From Candidatus Brevundimonas colombiensis (GTDB lineage: Bacteria; Pseudomonadota; Alphaproteobacteria; Caulobacterales; Caulobacteraceae), in NCBI GenBank assembly GCA_029202665.1, contig CP119326.1, forward strand, positions 1,736,001 through 1,800,000: DNA of 64,000 bases, in the 5' to 3' direction. The position numbers and the translations under genes were made by a program. Each line of letters begins with the position of its first letter. Positions within the stretch are counted from its first letter, which is position 1. Below are positions 1-8,020 of this stretch, in pieces. The notes beneath the pieces are model-generated. The model saw nothing but the letters and a program-made list of their open reading frames with translations. It ran no database searches and was not told the origin of the DNA.

Positions 1-686
1 GCCGCATCCTGGGCCGAAACCCCCTGCTGCTCCAGTCGCCGCGAGATGACGCTCAGTTCGTCGGCGATCTCACGGGTGACGACGGCGGCGATCCGCGCGG
101 GGTCCAGACTGTGCGGGTCGGTCCAGATGGCGCGCAGCCTGGCCTGAATTTCAGGTCTGGCCAGATCGGCGTGGGTGAACCGATGGCCCAGGCGATCGGG
201 AAAGGGGGCATAGCCCCGACCCGTGCCGGAAAAATCCGCCCAGACTTCGAATGAATGCGCCACGTCGCAGATGATGACGAAGGGCGGTGCGACATGATCG
301 GCCGGCAACATCGACACATAGGCGAACGCCTGAGCGCGCGCATTCCGGATCAGGGTGTCCCAGCCGGGGCCGTGCGACAGCGGGGAAGGGTTGGGCAAAT
401 CCCCGAACGGCGACAGCTTCGATGTGCCGCACAGGCGCGACTGTTTCGCCTCCATCAGGAAGCAGCCGCGCTTGTAGAGGTCGATGCGTTTGGGGTGGCC
501 CGAATGGAAGCTGGGACGCACGGCGCGCTCGAACACATAGTCGTTGTGCAGCGTGGTCGCCCCGGCCGGGTCGGGCGGCGGCAAACCCAGCGCCCGCAGC
601 AGCCCCAGAATATAGGGCGCGGTATTGGCGCGTTCGGCGCCGCCTTCCGTATTCGCCCAGAACGCAATGAAGGCGTCGATATTCAT
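1..686 (-). CDS. MmeI-like fused restriction-modification enzyme, N-terminal part (runs off window)
   Basis: This is the first 228 codons of a gene that leaves the window at base 1. The ATG is the complement of 684-686. The opening residues (MNIDAFIAFWAN, then GGAERAN) match the start of the large class I SAM-dependent DNA methyltransferases of the MmeI/type IIL group. Residues 69-81 give D69, nine residues, E79-A-K81. This is the D-X9-EXK nuclease motif described for MmeI, so the protein probably still cuts DNA as well as methylating it. The methyltransferase and target-recognition domains would lie outside the window. Proteins of this family act alone, with cleavage and modification in one chain of roughly 900 residues. 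The family call is from memory of motifs. Intactness of the C-terminus cannot be judged here. Confidence 0.8.
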   Translation of the reverse strand, partial: MNIDAFIAFWANTEGGAERANTAPYILGLLRALGLPPPDPAGATTLHNDYVFERAVRPSFHSGHPKRIDLYKRGCFLMEAKQSRLCGTSKLSPFGDLPNPSPLSHGPGWDTLIRNARAQAFAYVSMLPADHVAPPFVIICDVAHSFEVWADFSGTGRGYAPFPDRLGHRFTHADLARPEIQARLRAIWTDPHSLDPARIAAVVTREIADELSVISRRLEQQGVSAQDA

Positions 687-762
687 GCAGCCCCCGCGTG
701 CGATGATGCAATAACACACGTAGAAATAGTATTTGCAAGATCGCAGGTTGGGCCGTCCGTCC

Positions 763-807
763 TTGACAGGGTCGTACAGTATGTCGCATACACTGTGTAT
801 CGTACAC
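763..807 (+). promoter_or_regulatory. PadR promoter with two tandem dyads
   Basis: A consensus -35 box TTGACA lies at 763-768. Two near-identical dyads follow at 779-791 (GTATG-TCG-CATAC) and 795-807 (GTGTA-TCG-TACAC). Each has perfect 5-base arms around the same TCG centre, and the centres are 16 bases apart. They cover the expected -10 region and start site, which suits autorepression by the PadR regulator encoded just downstream. The geometry is seen directly. Binding by PadR is inferred from the dyad arrangement that is common for this family. Confidence 0.6.
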
Positions 808-824
808 TATATGGCATCCGGGGC

Positions 825-1166
825 GTGATTTTGGGCCAGAATGAAGAGGCGCTGCTGTTCGAGAGCTTGCGGCTGGAACTGCGGCGGGGGTCGTTGATCC
901 TGGCCGTGTTGGCCAGCCTGAGGCGCGAACAATACGGCTATTCGCTGCGGGTCGCGCTGGGCGAGGCGGGGGTCGAGATGGAGGAGAGCACCCTGTATCC
1001 GCTGCTGCGTCGGCTGGAGAGCCAGGGTTTGCTGGACAGCGAGTGGCGCGAGGAAGAGCGGCGCAAGAAGCGGTTCTACCGTCTGTCGCCGCGTGGCGAA
1101 GCGATGCTGGCGCGGCTGGCGGCGGAATGGCGGGCTCTGTCGGCCTCGCTGGAGAAAATGCTGTGA
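825..1166 (+). CDS. PadR-family transcriptional regulator
   Basis: About 113 residues with a typical PadR winged helix. The sequence LRRGSLILAVLASL is followed by YGYSLRVAL and the conserved ESTLYPLLRRLE. A basic wing comes next (REEERRKKRFYRLSPRGEAML), then a short C-terminal helix for dimerisation. The open frame extends far upstream, but that part is antisense to the restriction gene and is not PadR-like. The likely start is GTG at 825 or TTG at 831; neither has a strong ribosome site. It heads a cassette with the membrane protein at 1193, the usual pairing of PadR with HAAS/DUF1700 proteins. It probably represses its own promoter through the dyads at 779-807. Confidence 0.85.
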   Translation: MILGQNEEALLFESLRLELRRGSLILAVLASLRREQYGYSLRVALGEAGVEMEESTLYPLLRRLESQGLLDSEWREEERRKKRFYRLSPRGEAMLARLAAEWRALSASLEKML

Positions 1167-1192
1167 AGAACGGGATCGGAGGAGGGACAGGG

Positions 1193-2326
1193 ATGGACCT
1201 GGTGGAACGCTATTTGAACGCCGTGGCGGCGCAGCTGCCCAAGGCTGTTCGCGAGGACATCGTGGCGGAGTTGCGCGACGAGATCATGGGGCGGCTGGAG
1301 GCCTTGGAAGCGCGGTTGGGGCGCGCGCCAACGGACGGCGAAATCGAGGCCCTGCTGCGCGAGGTGGGGCATCCGTTGAGCGTGGCGGCCCGCTATCGCC
1401 CCGGGCCGCAGGCGCTGATCGGGCCGACGCTCTATCCGTGGTGGCTGTTCGGGGCAAAGGTCGGTCTGGTCGTCATGGCCTGCGTCACCCTGGTCGGTCT
1501 GGCGGTCCGGGTGCTGGTCGGGGATGTCTATGTGGGACAGGCTGTGGGCCAGGCCTTCGCCAGCCTGTTCAGCGGCGCCGTCACCGTGATCGGTCTGCTG
1601 ACGCTCGCCGGTTTCTTCCTGGAACGACAGGAGAAGAAACCCGACTTCATCGCCAACTGGCGGGTCAAGGATCTGGGCGTGTTCGAATTGGGCGGCGACT
1701 TCGACCCGGAGCGCTGGACCAGCGAACGGATCGCCAGGGGCGAATGGTTCAGCCGGGGGCGCGAACACCCGTCGAAATCGGGTCGCGAGGTTCGCAAGGG
1801 CGCCCAGATGTCGCCTGTCGCGCGCGCCGTGGCCAGCGCTATCGGCTGGTCGGTCTTGCTGCTGTGGTGGACGGGCCTGCTTCAGATTCGGCCGATCCAG
1901 CCGGAGGAATGGGCCGGCGTCGTGGACGGCGTGAACTATGGCCGCATCCTGGGCCAGATGTTCGCCGCCGCCTACTGGCCCGTCATCCTGTTCGCTGTGT
2001 GCCGCATCGGTTTCGACCTGATGCGCGCGGTTTCTGGCGGGAATGTGCGGCTGACGGCGGCGGGCGATATTTTGTTCGGTCTGGCCGCCGCCTGGGGCGT
2101 GCTGTGGATCTGGTTCTGGTCGACCCTGTCCCCGGTGATCTGGGTCGGCACGGCGACGGACTTCTACCAGAGGGTGAGGCTGCTGTTCGAGCGCGATGGC
2201 GATCACGTCGGCGGCCTGGCGACCCTATTGATGGTGGTCGTGGTCTGGGCCTTTGCGGTCGAGGTGGCGCGCATCGTCGGGGCGTCGGCGCGTCTGATCG
2301 TCGGTGCCGAGTCGAAGACGGCTTGA
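1193..2326 (+). CDS. HAAS/DUF1700-type multi-pass membrane protein
   Basis: 377 residues. The first 70 form a soluble HAAS-like prefix (MDLVERYLNAVAAQLP, then EDIVAELRDEI and DGEIEALLREVGHP), as found in membrane proteins paired with PadR regulators. About six membrane segments follow, near residues 85-110, 125-145, 210-235, 255-275, 285-305 and 335-360. The start at 1193 has a strong purine-rich site (GGAGGAGGGA) just upstream and begins 26 bases after the PadR stop. The function is unknown. In Gram-positive relatives the domain is linked to envelope stress, and extending that to this organism is speculation. A hydrophilic loop near residues 150-200 probably faces the cytoplasm. Confidence 0.75.
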   Translation: MDLVERYLNAVAAQLPKAVREDIVAELRDEIMGRLEALEARLGRAPTDGEIEALLREVGHPLSVAARYRPGPQALIGPTLYPWWLFGAKVGLVVMACVTLVGLAVRVLVGDVYVGQAVGQAFASLFSGAVTVIGLLTLAGFFLERQEKKPDFIANWRVKDLGVFELGGDFDPERWTSERIARGEWFSRGREHPSKSGREVRKGAQMSPVARAVASAIGWSVLLLWWTGLLQIRPIQPEEWAGVVDGVNYGRILGQMFAAAYWPVILFAVCRIGFDLMRAVSGGNVRLTAAGDILFGLAAAWGVLWIWFWSTLSPVIWVGTATDFYQRVRLLFERDGDHVGGLATLLMVVVVWAFAVEVARIVGASARLIVGAESKTA

Positions 2327-2330
2327 CGCC

Positions 2331-2372
2331 GTGTAACCTATAGGTGATATGTAACCTCAAGGTGACTTGAGG
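2331..2372 (+). promoter_or_regulatory. Tandem ACCTnnAGGT operators and hairpin before the XRE-controlled pair
   Basis: Just after the previous stop there are two copies of TGTAACCT-NN-AGGTGA. The first contains the perfect 10-base palindrome ACCTATAGGT (2336-2345); the second is ACCTCAAGGT (2354-2363). Their centres are 18 bases apart. Overlapping the second copy is a perfect 7-base hairpin, CCTCAAG/CTTGAGG with loop GTGA (2355-2372), which abuts the ribosome site GGAGG at 2371-2375. This suits a repressor operator, probably for the XRE protein encoded at 3075. It could also expose or mask the ribosome site in RNA. Confidence 0.55.
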
Positions 2373-2380
2373 AGGTTGCG

Positions 2381-3082
2381 ATGACCAATGACGAAGCGAA
2401 CGCCGTGCGGCGGGTGACGACGGAGCGAGGGCGATGCTGGTGGGCCGGCGTCGCCCTGGCTCTCATCGGCGCCTTGGGCCTGATCGGCGGGACGGGGTTC
2501 GCCTTGGTGAACGGAACCGACGGCGACCGGGCGACGATCGCCGGAGTCGCGGCGGGCATGGGCCTGGCCTTCATTGTGCTGGGAGGGCTTGCGATGTGGT
2601 GGGGCCGGCCGGGAAGGCCGGTCGATCCGGCCGCCAGTCGCGACAGCGTCCGTCGCGAAAAGCTGCAACGCGAACGGACGCGCCAACTGGTGGTCTTCCC
2701 CCTGGTGCTGCTGATGTTCATGGCTCAGGCGCAGATGGGGATGCAGCGGGTGCTGGGCGGTGATCACAACCTGGGCGCCTATGTGCAGATTGTGTTGCCC
2801 GTCCTGTACGGCTGGCTGATCCCGGTTTTGGTCATGGGTTGGGACCTGCATGCCCGACGCAACCGCCGCCTGCTGGAGGACGAACTGACCCAGGTCATGC
2901 GGGCGCGTTCGATGATCCTGGCCTTCGTCGTGTTGATGGGCGGGATCACGATGGCGCTCGGCCTTGGGCTGTGGCGGGCCGACTACGGGGTGATGGCGCT
3001 GCCCTATGTGCTGGCGCTGGGCGGCGCCACGGCGGGTTTGCGCTTCGCCTGGCTGGACAGGGAGGCCGGCCGCGATGGGTGA
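2381..3082 (+). CDS. Six-segment membrane protein of unknown function
   Basis: 233 residues with about six hydrophobic segments, roughly residues 20-45, 52-75, 105-123, 134-154, 170-190 and 197-220. A basic stretch rich in Arg and Lys (residues 85-103) lies between segments two and three. No catalytic motif is visible. The ATG is preceded by GGAGG at good spacing. The stop overlaps the following XRE gene by 8 bases, so the two are translated together. Small XRE regulators fused in operon with such membrane proteins are widespread and poorly understood. I do not recognise the substrate or role. Confidence 0.75.
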   Translation: MTNDEANAVRRVTTERGRCWWAGVALALIGALGLIGGTGFALVNGTDGDRATIAGVAAGMGLAFIVLGGLAMWWGRPGRPVDPAASRDSVRREKLQRERTRQLVVFPLVLLMFMAQAQMGMQRVLGGDHNLGAYVQIVLPVLYGWLIPVLVMGWDLHARRNRRLLEDELTQVMRARSMILAFVVLMGGITMALGLGLWRADYGVMALPYVLALGGATAGLRFAWLDREAGRDG

Positions 3083-3284
3083 TCCGCGCCTGGGGTCGCG
3101 GCTGAAGGACGTCCGCACCGCCGCTGGCCTGACGCAACAGGCGCTGGCCGACAAGGCCGGGGTCTCGCGCAAGACTATCAATACGGTGGAGAACGGGGTC
3201 TTCATTCCCTCCACTCTTTTGGCTCTGGATCTGGCGCGGGCGCTGGAGACCACGGTGGAGGCGCTGTTCTTCCTGAAGGACTGA
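3075..3284 (+). CDS. Small XRE-type helix-turn-helix regulator
   Basis: 69 residues, essentially only a helix-turn-helix: LGSRLKDVRTAAGLTQQALADKAG, then VSRKTINTVENG, then ALDLARALETTVEALF. This is the compact YozG-like type that binds DNA as a dimer. The gene overlaps the end of the membrane protein gene by 8 bases. The likely targets are the tandem ACCTnnAGGT sites at 2331-2363, so the pair would be autoregulated. That assignment is inferred from position only. A short intergenic stretch (3285-3343) separates it from the next gene, and I see no clear terminator in it. Confidence 0.85.
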   Translation: MGDPRLGSRLKDVRTAAGLTQQALADKAGVSRKTINTVENGVFIPSTLLALDLARALETTVEALFFLKD

Positions 3285-3343
3285 TCCGATCCATGTCCGA
3301 AAACCGCGAGACATGACGCGCGGGGCGGGGCATCCTGCCTCCT

Positions 3344-4465
3344 ATGGACACAGGTCTGGATCAGGACGCCTGCTGGCGCGCGGTGGTGGCGAGGGACGCC
3401 CGTTTCGACGGGCGCTTCTTCACCGGCGTCGTCTCGACCGGCATCTACTGCCGTCCGGTCTGCCCGGCGCGAACACCCAAGCGCGAGAACGTGGTCTTCC
3501 ACCGCACGGCGGCGGCGGCGGAGGCGGCGAACCTCAGGGCCTGTTTGCGCTGCCGGCCCGAAACGGCCCCCGATTTCGCGGGCTGGCGGGGCGAGACCGC
3601 GCGCGGCGGCGCCTGGCGCGGAACCTCCAACACGGTCAGCCGGGCGCTGGCCCTGATCGAGGCGGGGGCGCTGGACACGGGCGACACGGAGGCCCTGGCC
3701 GGACGCCTGGGTCTGGGCGAACGTCAGTTGCGCCGTCTGTTCCGCCAGCATCTGGGCGCCGCCCCGGTCAGCGTGGCCCAGACACGGCGCGTGCTTCTGG
3801 CCAAACAGCTGATCCACGAGACCGATCTGTCCATGGCCGATGTGGCGCTGGCGGCGGGCTTCGGCAGCGTGCGGCGCTTCAATGAGACGTTTCAGGCCCT
3901 GTATGGACGCGCGCCGTCGGATCTGCGGCGTCGCAAGTTTGACGGCGAAGTCGGCGGCGAGGCGGGCGGAACGATCAGGATCGGCCTGGCCTATCGCCCG
4001 CCCTACGACTGGCCGGCCATGATGGACGCGCTGGCGACGCGCGACGCAGAGGACGAAACGGTGGCCGACGGTGTTTGGACGCGACGACTGCGCGCGGCGG
4101 TGGACGGCACGGACGGATCAGTGACTGTCCGTCCGGCCGCCGAGGGCAAGGCCGCGGTCCAGGCGCGGATCGGCGAGCTGAAGGCCTTGCCGGGCGTCCT
4201 GGCCCGCATACGGCGCGTGTTCGACCTGGCCGCCGATCCCGAGGCGATCACGCGCGACCTGTCGGCCGATCCCCGGCTCAAAGCGGCGCTGCAGGCGCGG
4301 CCGGGGCTGAGACCGGCGGGCGACTGGATTGACACGGGCGAGGATGCACCCAGCGACCGGCTGACGACGACCGACGGCGATCTGCTGGCGCGCGCGGAGC
4401 AATGGCGGCCGTGGCGAGCCTATGGCGCCCTCTATTGGACCTTGAGTGAAGGAATGGCGAAATGA
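3344..4465 (+). CDS. Ada-type alkylation regulator with AlkA-like domain lacking its catalytic core
   Basis: 373 residues in three parts. Residues 1-80 are the Ada zinc domain, with C36-x3-C40 and C67-x2-C70; C36 matches the phosphotriester methyl acceptor. Residues 90-175 are an AraC helix-turn-helix ending in SVRRFNETFQALYGRAPSDLRR. The remainder starts like the AlkA N-terminal domain (RIGLAYRPPYDW, VFDLAADPEAI, then ARPGLRPAGDW). It then jumps straight to the last AlkA signature, AEQWRPWRAY. The helix-hairpin-helix glycosylase core of about 100 residues, with its catalytic Asp, is absent. Ada-AlkA fusions are normally about 480 residues. I infer that transcription control and phosphotriester repair remain, but base excision does not. 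It overlaps ogt by 4 bases. Confidence 0.85.
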   Translation: MDTGLDQDACWRAVVARDARFDGRFFTGVVSTGIYCRPVCPARTPKRENVVFHRTAAAAEAANLRACLRCRPETAPDFAGWRGETARGGAWRGTSNTVSRALALIEAGALDTGDTEALAGRLGLGERQLRRLFRQHLGAAPVSVAQTRRVLLAKQLIHETDLSMADVALAAGFGSVRRFNETFQALYGRAPSDLRRRKFDGEVGGEAGGTIRIGLAYRPPYDWPAMMDALATRDAEDETVADGVWTRRLRAAVDGTDGSVTVRPAAEGKAAVQARIGELKALPGVLARIRRVFDLAADPEAITRDLSADPRLKAALQARPGLRPAGDWIDTGEDAPSDRLTTTDGDLLARAEQWRPWRAYGALYWTLSEGMAK

Positions 4466-4998
4466 CCCCGCAAGAGACGGCCCCTGCCTTGACGCTGACC
4501 CTGGACCGGATCGCTTCGCCGGTCGGCGAGGTGCTGGTCGTGACCGACGCGGACAGCGCGGTTCGCGCACTGGATTTCCACGACTATGAGCCCCGGCTGC
4601 GGCGCTTGCTGAACCGGCACTATGGCGCGGTTGCGTTGAGCGAAGGCCGGGCGCCGCAGCTGGTGCGCGACGCCGTGGCCGCCTGGTTCGGCGGCGACCT
4701 GACCGCCTTCGACGGACTTGAGGTCCGCACCGGCGGCACCGTGTTTCAGCGCGCGGTCTGGCGGGCCCTTCGCGACATCCCCCCAGGCGAGACGCGCACC
4801 TATGGCCAACTGGCCGCCGCCATCGGCGCGCCCAAGGCGGTGCGGGCGGTCGGCCTGGCGAACGGCGCAAACCCCGTCGGCGTCATCGTGCCCTGCCACC
4901 GGGTCATCGGCGCCAACGGAACCCTGACCGGCTATGCGGGCGGCCTGGAGCGCAAACGCTGGCTGCTGGCGCACGAGGCGGCCGGCCGGCTGCTTTAG
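4462..4998 (+). CDS. ogt: Methylated-DNA-protein-cysteine methyltransferase
   Basis: 178 residues. The C-terminal domain carries the methyl-acceptor motif PCHRV with C145, preceded by the DNA-binding helix (TYGQLAAAIGAPKAVRAVG) and followed by GYAGGLERKRWLL. It transfers the methyl group from O6-methylguanine or O4-methylthymine to its own cysteine in a single suicidal reaction. It begins inside the stop of the Ada-like gene (ATGA overlap), so the two are translated together as an adaptive-response operon. Because Ada here has no methyltransferase domain of this type, Ogt supplies that activity. The 3' end overlaps the convergent TPR gene by 4 bases. Confidence 0.95.
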   Translation: MTPQETAPALTLTLDRIASPVGEVLVVTDADSAVRALDFHDYEPRLRRLLNRHYGAVALSEGRAPQLVRDAVAAWFGGDLTAFDGLEVRTGGTVFQRAVWRALRDIPPGETRTYGQLAAAIGAPKAVRAVGLANGANPVGVIVPCHRVIGANGTLTGYAGGLERKRWLLAHEAAGRLL

Positions 4999-5804
4999 CG
5001 GGTCGGAGGCGGCGGGACCGGGGACAGGGGTGCGACCACCTGGGGCGGGGTGGGCGCCGCCCCGGCCTTCAGCTGTGAAATATACTCCAGCTCGCGTTTG
5101 GCGTTGGCGTCGTCCGGGTCGATCGCCAGCGCGGCGTCATAGGCGGCCTTGGCCTCGTCCAGCCGACCCAGTTCGATCAGGCTGAACCCCCGGCGGCGAT
5201 GAAACGGCCCGCGATGCAGGGTCATCAGCAGATCATCGTCGGCCAGGGCCGCGTCCGCCAAGGTCAGAGCGTCGTCCCACCGGGCCAGTCCCTGCAAGGC
5301 GGCCGCCTTTTCGACCAGCAACAGCCAGTTCTTGGGCTGAACCTTCAGAACGCGATCCAGATAGGCGATGCCCTCCTCATAACGACGCGCCTCGACCGCT
5401 TCGGAGGCGAGCATCAGGGCGATGTCGCCATAGACGTTCGGCATGGCCGTCGCGCCCTTGGCCTCTCCGCCCTTCGCGGCGGCGGACACGGCGACCATGC
5501 TGACCAGCACATCGCCCGGATCGGTCAGTCGAACGACAGTCTGACCGTCCTGCTCGAACGCCTGTCCGTAATCGGCCGGCATGCGATCCAGCGCCTGGCG
5601 CAGAGCGGGAAGGCGGCGGGCGAGGGCCGGATAGCCCTGGCGCTGAAACTCGGTGTTGGCCCGCACGAACAGGTCGTGGTCCTGGCGTTCCTGTCGCGAC
5701 ATCTGCGGCGCGGCGGCGACGGCGGCGGATGGGCGCGCCAGCGTCGGGCTCGTCGTCAGCACGGCCGTCGATATCGCCAAGGCCGCAGCCAGAATTTTCA
5801 ACAT
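4995..5804 (-). CDS. Exported TPR-repeat protein
   Basis: 269 residues. Residues 1-23 form a signal peptide ending in TLARP or nearby. Tetratricopeptide repeats occupy roughly residues 125-245; the clearest is RLDEAKAAYDAALAIDPDDANAKREL. The tail is rich in proline (PTPPQVVAPLSPVPPPPTR). Such proteins are usually periplasmic scaffolds, and no enzyme motif is visible. The ATG at 5802-5804 is preceded by GGGGGAG on the same strand. It is transcribed divergently from the gene at 6018 and convergently with ogt, with a 4-base overlap at the ends. The partner is unknown. Confidence 0.8.
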   Translation of the reverse strand: MLKILAAALAISTAVLTTSPTLARPSAAVAAAPQMSRQERQDHDLFVRANTEFQRQGYPALARRLPALRQALDRMPADYGQAFEQDGQTVVRLTDPGDVLVSMVAVSAAAKGGEAKGATAMPNVYGDIALMLASEAVEARRYEEGIAYLDRVLKVQPKNWLLLVEKAAALQGLARWDDALTLADAALADDDLLMTLHRGPFHRRRGFSLIELGRLDEAKAAYDAALAIDPDDANAKRELEYISQLKAGAAPTPPQVVAPLSPVPPPPTR

Positions 5805-6017
5805 CGCGATCTACTCCCCCAGACCGGGTGAAGCCTAACCACAACCTGGGGGCGGTTGCGAGCCCATCCTGCGCGGCGGGTGTTCAGCGCGTGGAGCGGA
5901 GCGGCGCCGCTCATGGCCTTTTTCGACGACGCGTCCGCGACATCGGGCCTCTTCGCCGTCAGGCAACGGCATGGGCCTGGGTTCGTTATCTCCAACCCGA
6001 AAGAGACTGGAGAACCG

Positions 6018-6419
6018 ATGATGAAACTTTCCAATGGCGCGCTGGTGGCCGTGGTGGACGGCGAGAAACTGGCCCTGTTCAAGAACACGAACGGATCGGA
6101 CATCACCCTAGTCCCGCTGGAGAATCCGCCCATCGCCGACCGTGTCTCCGGCTCGGCGGGACGCCGTTCCAATGAGGCCAATCCCGACAACGACACCCAG
6201 GCGGAGGACGGGTTCGCCATGGGCGTGGCCGAGGTGCTGAACAAATGGTCGGTCACCAACAAGACCGACGAACTGCTGGTGATCGCCGCGCCCAAGACCC
6301 TGGGCGAACTGCGAAAACATTGGCACAAGGATTTGCAGAGCAAGCTGGTCGGCGAGATCGCCAAGGACCTGACCGGCCATTCCACCGACCAGATCGCGAC
6401 GGCCATCGCCAAGGCGTGA
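6018..6419 (+). CDS. Host-attachment-family protein (AtsE-like)
   Basis: 133 residues from the first of two adjacent ATG codons (6018 and 6021); GGAG at 6009-6012 favours the second slightly. The frame stays open upstream, but that part has no family similarity. The sequence (ALVAVVDGEKLALFKNTN, later FAMGVAEVLNKW, LVIAAPKTLGELR and LVGEIAKDLTGHS) fits the family called protein required for attachment to host cells. The biochemical function is not known. Despite the name, the family is common in free-living alphaproteobacteria and has been grouped with stress genes. A weak stress-type promoter (GCAAC, 16 bases, CGTT) lies at 5963-5987. Confidence 0.75.
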   Translation: MMKLSNGALVAVVDGEKLALFKNTNGSDITLVPLENPPIADRVSGSAGRRSNEANPDNDTQAEDGFAMGVAEVLNKWSVTNKTDELLVIAAPKTLGELRKHWHKDLQSKLVGEIAKDLTGHSTDQIATAIAKA

Positions 6420-6440
6420 GGCTGAAGCCGATGCATAAAG

Positions 6441-6467
6441 GGGGGCGCCGCAAGCGCCCCCTTTTTT
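6441..6467 (+). terminator. Rho-independent terminator
   Basis: A perfect 8-base GC stem, GGGGGCGC (6441-6448) with GCGCCCCC (6454-6461), has a 5-base loop. Six T residues follow. It ends transcription of the gene at 6018 and lies just before the stop of the convergent phosphatase gene. In the opposite direction the T-run is weak. Confidence 0.9.
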
Positions 6468-6471
6468 GTCG

Positions 6472-7899
6472 TCAGTCCTTGATCTCTGCGGTGCAGGGGC
6501 CGTCGTCCGGCCCCATCGCGCCGTCGCAGCGACGGGCGGCGACCAGCGGCCGATCCGTCTCGACCAGTCGATTGCGACCGTCCGCCCCTCGCTGCAGGGT
6601 GAAGGCGTCATAGAGACCGCCGTCGGCGGTGAAGGCCTGGAAGGCGATATGGTCGTCGGCGACGTCGATGACCTGATAGAGTTCGGTGTTTTCGGCGGCG
6701 CGCACCGGCTGGGTGTCGGCGCGGTCGTTCAGCCCGTACATCTTGGACCCCGTCACCGAGACCAGATAGACCGGCCCGACCGGCTGTCCCGCATCGGACG
6801 CCGCGCGAGACGCGGCCGCTCCGGCATCATTGGAAACGCGGGCGTAACAGTGATCATGGCCTTGCAGGACCAGATCGACTTTGTGGCGTTCGAAGATTGG
6901 CTTCCAGGCCGTCTTCAGGGCGGCGGTGTCGTTCGGCCGCGCGCAGGTGAAGATCGGCTGGTGCATCAGGACGATGGTCCAGCGGGCCGTATTCTCGGTC
7001 AGCACCCGCTCCAGCCAGGCGGTCTGGCTGTCCAGCGTGCCCAGGTCGATGGCCGAGGTGCCGTCCAGCACCACGAACCGCGCGCCCTGATAGTCGAAGA
7101 CATAGGAGGTCGCCTCGGCGCCAGCCGCGCCATTGGCGGGCAGGGCGTGGTGGGGCGTCCAGCCCGGTCCCAGCTCGCGGGTCTCGGAGCCGTCAGCGGC
7201 GATGGCGTCGCGATACTCGTGATTTCCGGCGGCGACCGCCTGGGGGATCATGGCGAAGGCGTAGCCGCCCGCCTGGGTCCATTCGCCGTATTCGTCGTCG
7301 TTCACCTTGGTCTCGCGCTGGGCCACCTGGTCGCCCGCATGGACCGCCAGGGCGACCGGGCCGGACGACAGGAAGGCCTGGCGAATGACGCGCGATCCGA
7401 TCTCCAGAATGTCGTTCTGGGTGTCGCCGAAATAGAGGAAGCGGAACGGCGCAGGCTCGGCCTTGGCGGTGGTGAAGGGCAGCCATTCCGACCAGCCGTC
7501 GGCCGCCTTCACCCGATAGACATAGCGGGCGCCCGGCGTCAGGTCGGTGAAGCGGATGTGGTGGTGATGGGCGGGCCCGTTCTCGGCCGTAGCGGCGAGG
7601 GTTTCCCCCGTCACCGTTCGGGCCGCATGGCCCAGCAGGGGGCCGGCGATATCCAGGGCGATCTGGGCTTCCGCGCGGGTCTGGCGCGTGTCGGTGCGCC
7701 AGGCGACGGCCATCGCGCGCGCGGCGTCGGCGCCGGGCGACAGCACGATCCGGTCGGCCCAGCCCTTGGCGGCGTAGCGGCCGTTCGGCGCCTGGGCGGG
7801 CGGGGGCAGGGGATCGGGATCGGGCGGCGCGACGATCTGGGCCTGGGCGGCGCCCGCGCCGATGAGCGCGCAAAGCGCGATGGTCGAAAACAGTCGCAT
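6472..7899 (-). CDS. Secreted purple-acid-phosphatase-like metallophosphoesterase
   Basis: 475 residues. The signal peptide MRLFSTIALCALIGAGAAQA is followed by a proline-rich linker and an N-terminal fibronectin-like domain typical of purple acid phosphatases (VLSPGADAARAMAVAWRTD, then TPGARYVYRVKA). The calcineurin-like core follows with its metal motifs in order: FGDTQ, AGDQV, GNHEY, LMHQP and GHDHCYAR. These would bind a two-metal centre that hydrolyses phosphate esters in the periplasm or outside. A likely role is phosphate scavenging, although no Pho box is obvious. The ATG at 7897-7899 starts immediately at the signal peptide. About 120 bases separate it from ilvA upstream. Confidence 0.85.
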   Translation of the reverse strand: MRLFSTIALCALIGAGAAQAQIVAPPDPDPLPPPAQAPNGRYAAKGWADRIVLSPGADAARAMAVAWRTDTRQTRAEAQIALDIAGPLLGHAARTVTGETLAATAENGPAHHHHIRFTDLTPGARYVYRVKAADGWSEWLPFTTAKAEPAPFRFLYFGDTQNDILEIGSRVIRQAFLSSGPVALAVHAGDQVAQRETKVNDDEYGEWTQAGGYAFAMIPQAVAAGNHEYRDAIAADGSETRELGPGWTPHHALPANGAAGAEATSYVFDYQGARFVVLDGTSAIDLGTLDSQTAWLERVLTENTARWTIVLMHQPIFTCARPNDTAALKTAWKPIFERHKVDLVLQGHDHCYARVSNDAGAAASRAASDAGQPVGPVYLVSVTGSKMYGLNDRADTQPVRAAENTELYQVIDVADDHIAFQAFTADGGLYDAFTLQRGADGRNRLVETDRPLVAARRCDGAMGPDDGPCTAEIKD

Positions 7900-8020
7900 G
7901 GCGGTCCCCCGATCGATCCGAGGCCAGCTAGGGGCGTCGCGTGTCGAGTCGGCGACGAAGATGCGACGGTTTCGTCATGATCGCTCCGTCCCCATGCGAC
8001 GGATCGTCGCCGCCCGTTCC

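Noticed and set aside
255..824. N-terminal extension of the PadR frame
   Set aside because: It runs antisense to the restriction gene and through the promoter dyads; no PadR protein has such an extension.
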